Below, one piece after another: positions 63,728 to 64,000 of a stretch of 64,000 nt of DNA; positions within the stretch are counted from its first letter, which is position 1; the number at the start of each line of letters is the position of its first letter. The stretch lies in contig NZ_JAAKZC010000008.1 of assembly GCF_015230015.1 (NCBI RefSeq), positions 20,270 to 84,269 of the forward strand, written 5' to 3'. The stretch comes from Campylobacter concisus (GTDB lineage Bacteria; Campylobacterota; Campylobacteria; Campylobacterales; Campylobacteraceae). A program made the translations under genes and the position numbers. The notes beneath the pieces are model-generated. The model was not told the DNA's origin. It did not search any database and was given only the letters and a program-made list of their open reading frames with translations.

Positions 63728-64000
63728 ATTTGATTAAAAATTTATAGTTTTTATTTTTTAAAAAAGTTGCCATTTTTTAATCTGCATTTAAGCATCCCTC
63801 ATATATAATTCCAGCTCACGAAACGAGAAACCACCTTTAACTTCAACGTTAATAAAGCCTTTTTCTTATCGTTGTTCTTTTAACTTATAATTGTTAAACT
63901 ATTAGTCAATCTTTGAAATCTAAACAAGTGATCGATTGAGCCAGTCTATTATGATTAAATAATAGATTAGACAAACTAATATAAAAACTAAAAGTTTTTT
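63728..64000 (+). promoter_or_regulatory. Probable rRNA operon promoter and leader
   Basis: No gene is seen. A -10 box TATAAT at 63804-63809 follows an A/T tract. Then a boxA-like TGTTCTTTTAAC (63873-63884), inverted repeats (TCAATC 63906-63911 with GATTGA 63934-63939; TCTATTAT 63945-63952 with ATAATAGA 63959-63966) and a final T-run appear. This is how rRNA leaders look in Campylobacter, where 16S starts soon after such a run. Confidence 0.6.

Overview
The window is a housekeeping-rich chromosomal stretch from an AT-rich Campylobacterota genome, almost certainly Campylobacter and most like the C. concisus group (inference from gene content; no search was run). The evidence is a Campylobacter-type major outer membrane porin, a CcsBA system II cytochrome c synthetase, a fused ispDF gene, the order pgpA/sat-like/cemR/ispDF/(thiC)/mrp/dapD and the order glmS/glnD-like/mqnE/permease/phosphoribosyltransferase. 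TATAAT -10 boxes with poor -35 boxes fit as well. No IS element, prophage or CRISPR array was seen.

Layout. 1-993: 3' part of hemN. 1106-10791: one-direction locus for type I secretion and c-di-GMP controlled retention of a surface adhesin (Lap system): TolC-like protein, LapG-like protease, LapD-like receptor, LapB-like ABC transporter, LapC-like adaptor, an unknown cytoplasmic protein, a LuxR-type regulator and a second LapG-like protease. The adhesin itself is not in the window. 10788-11036: a small membrane-anchored coiled-coil protein. 11246-25095: tRNA-Thr/Tyr/Gly/Thr-tuf-rpmG-tRNA-Trp-secE-nusG-rplKAJL-rpoBC, an ancestral order matching the E. coli tufB region. 25201-28269: DoxX protein, then an NhaC antiporter overlapping isoaspartyl dipeptidase. 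28350-31385: rpsL-rpsG-fusA. 31464-36101: tRNA-Arg, rhodanese, Dps, a DUF5610-like protein, a lipoprotein, a possible small RNA, the porin and a cytochrome c. 36147-40361: ccsBA and two unknown membrane proteins.

40396-44036 (minus): pgpA, a sulfate adenylyltransferase-like protein, the atypical response regulator cemR and ispDF. 44185-48327: thiC-mrp overlap, then an ACT protein with a UPF0210 protein. 48449-53079: mixed region with two unknown proteins, a broken yagU-like gene, dapD, a DJ-1-like protein without its cysteine, and a broken fic gene. 53205-58877 (minus): a Tyr-rich secreted protein, a CsgG/HfaB-like lipoprotein, glmS and a GlnD-like protein. 58991-63727: mqnE, a purine permease, a phosphoribosyltransferase, a membrane protein and a pseudopilin. 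63728-64000 looks like the leader of an rRNA operon whose 16S gene would start just past the window.

The most interesting system is the Lap locus. It combines a degenerate GGDEF/EAL receptor with two proteases that both keep a Cys-His-Asp triad, a TolC protein with an extra SPOR-like N-terminal domain, and a textbook intrinsic terminator embedded in the signal-peptide codons of the first lapG, which could set the ratio of outer-membrane channel to the rest of the system.
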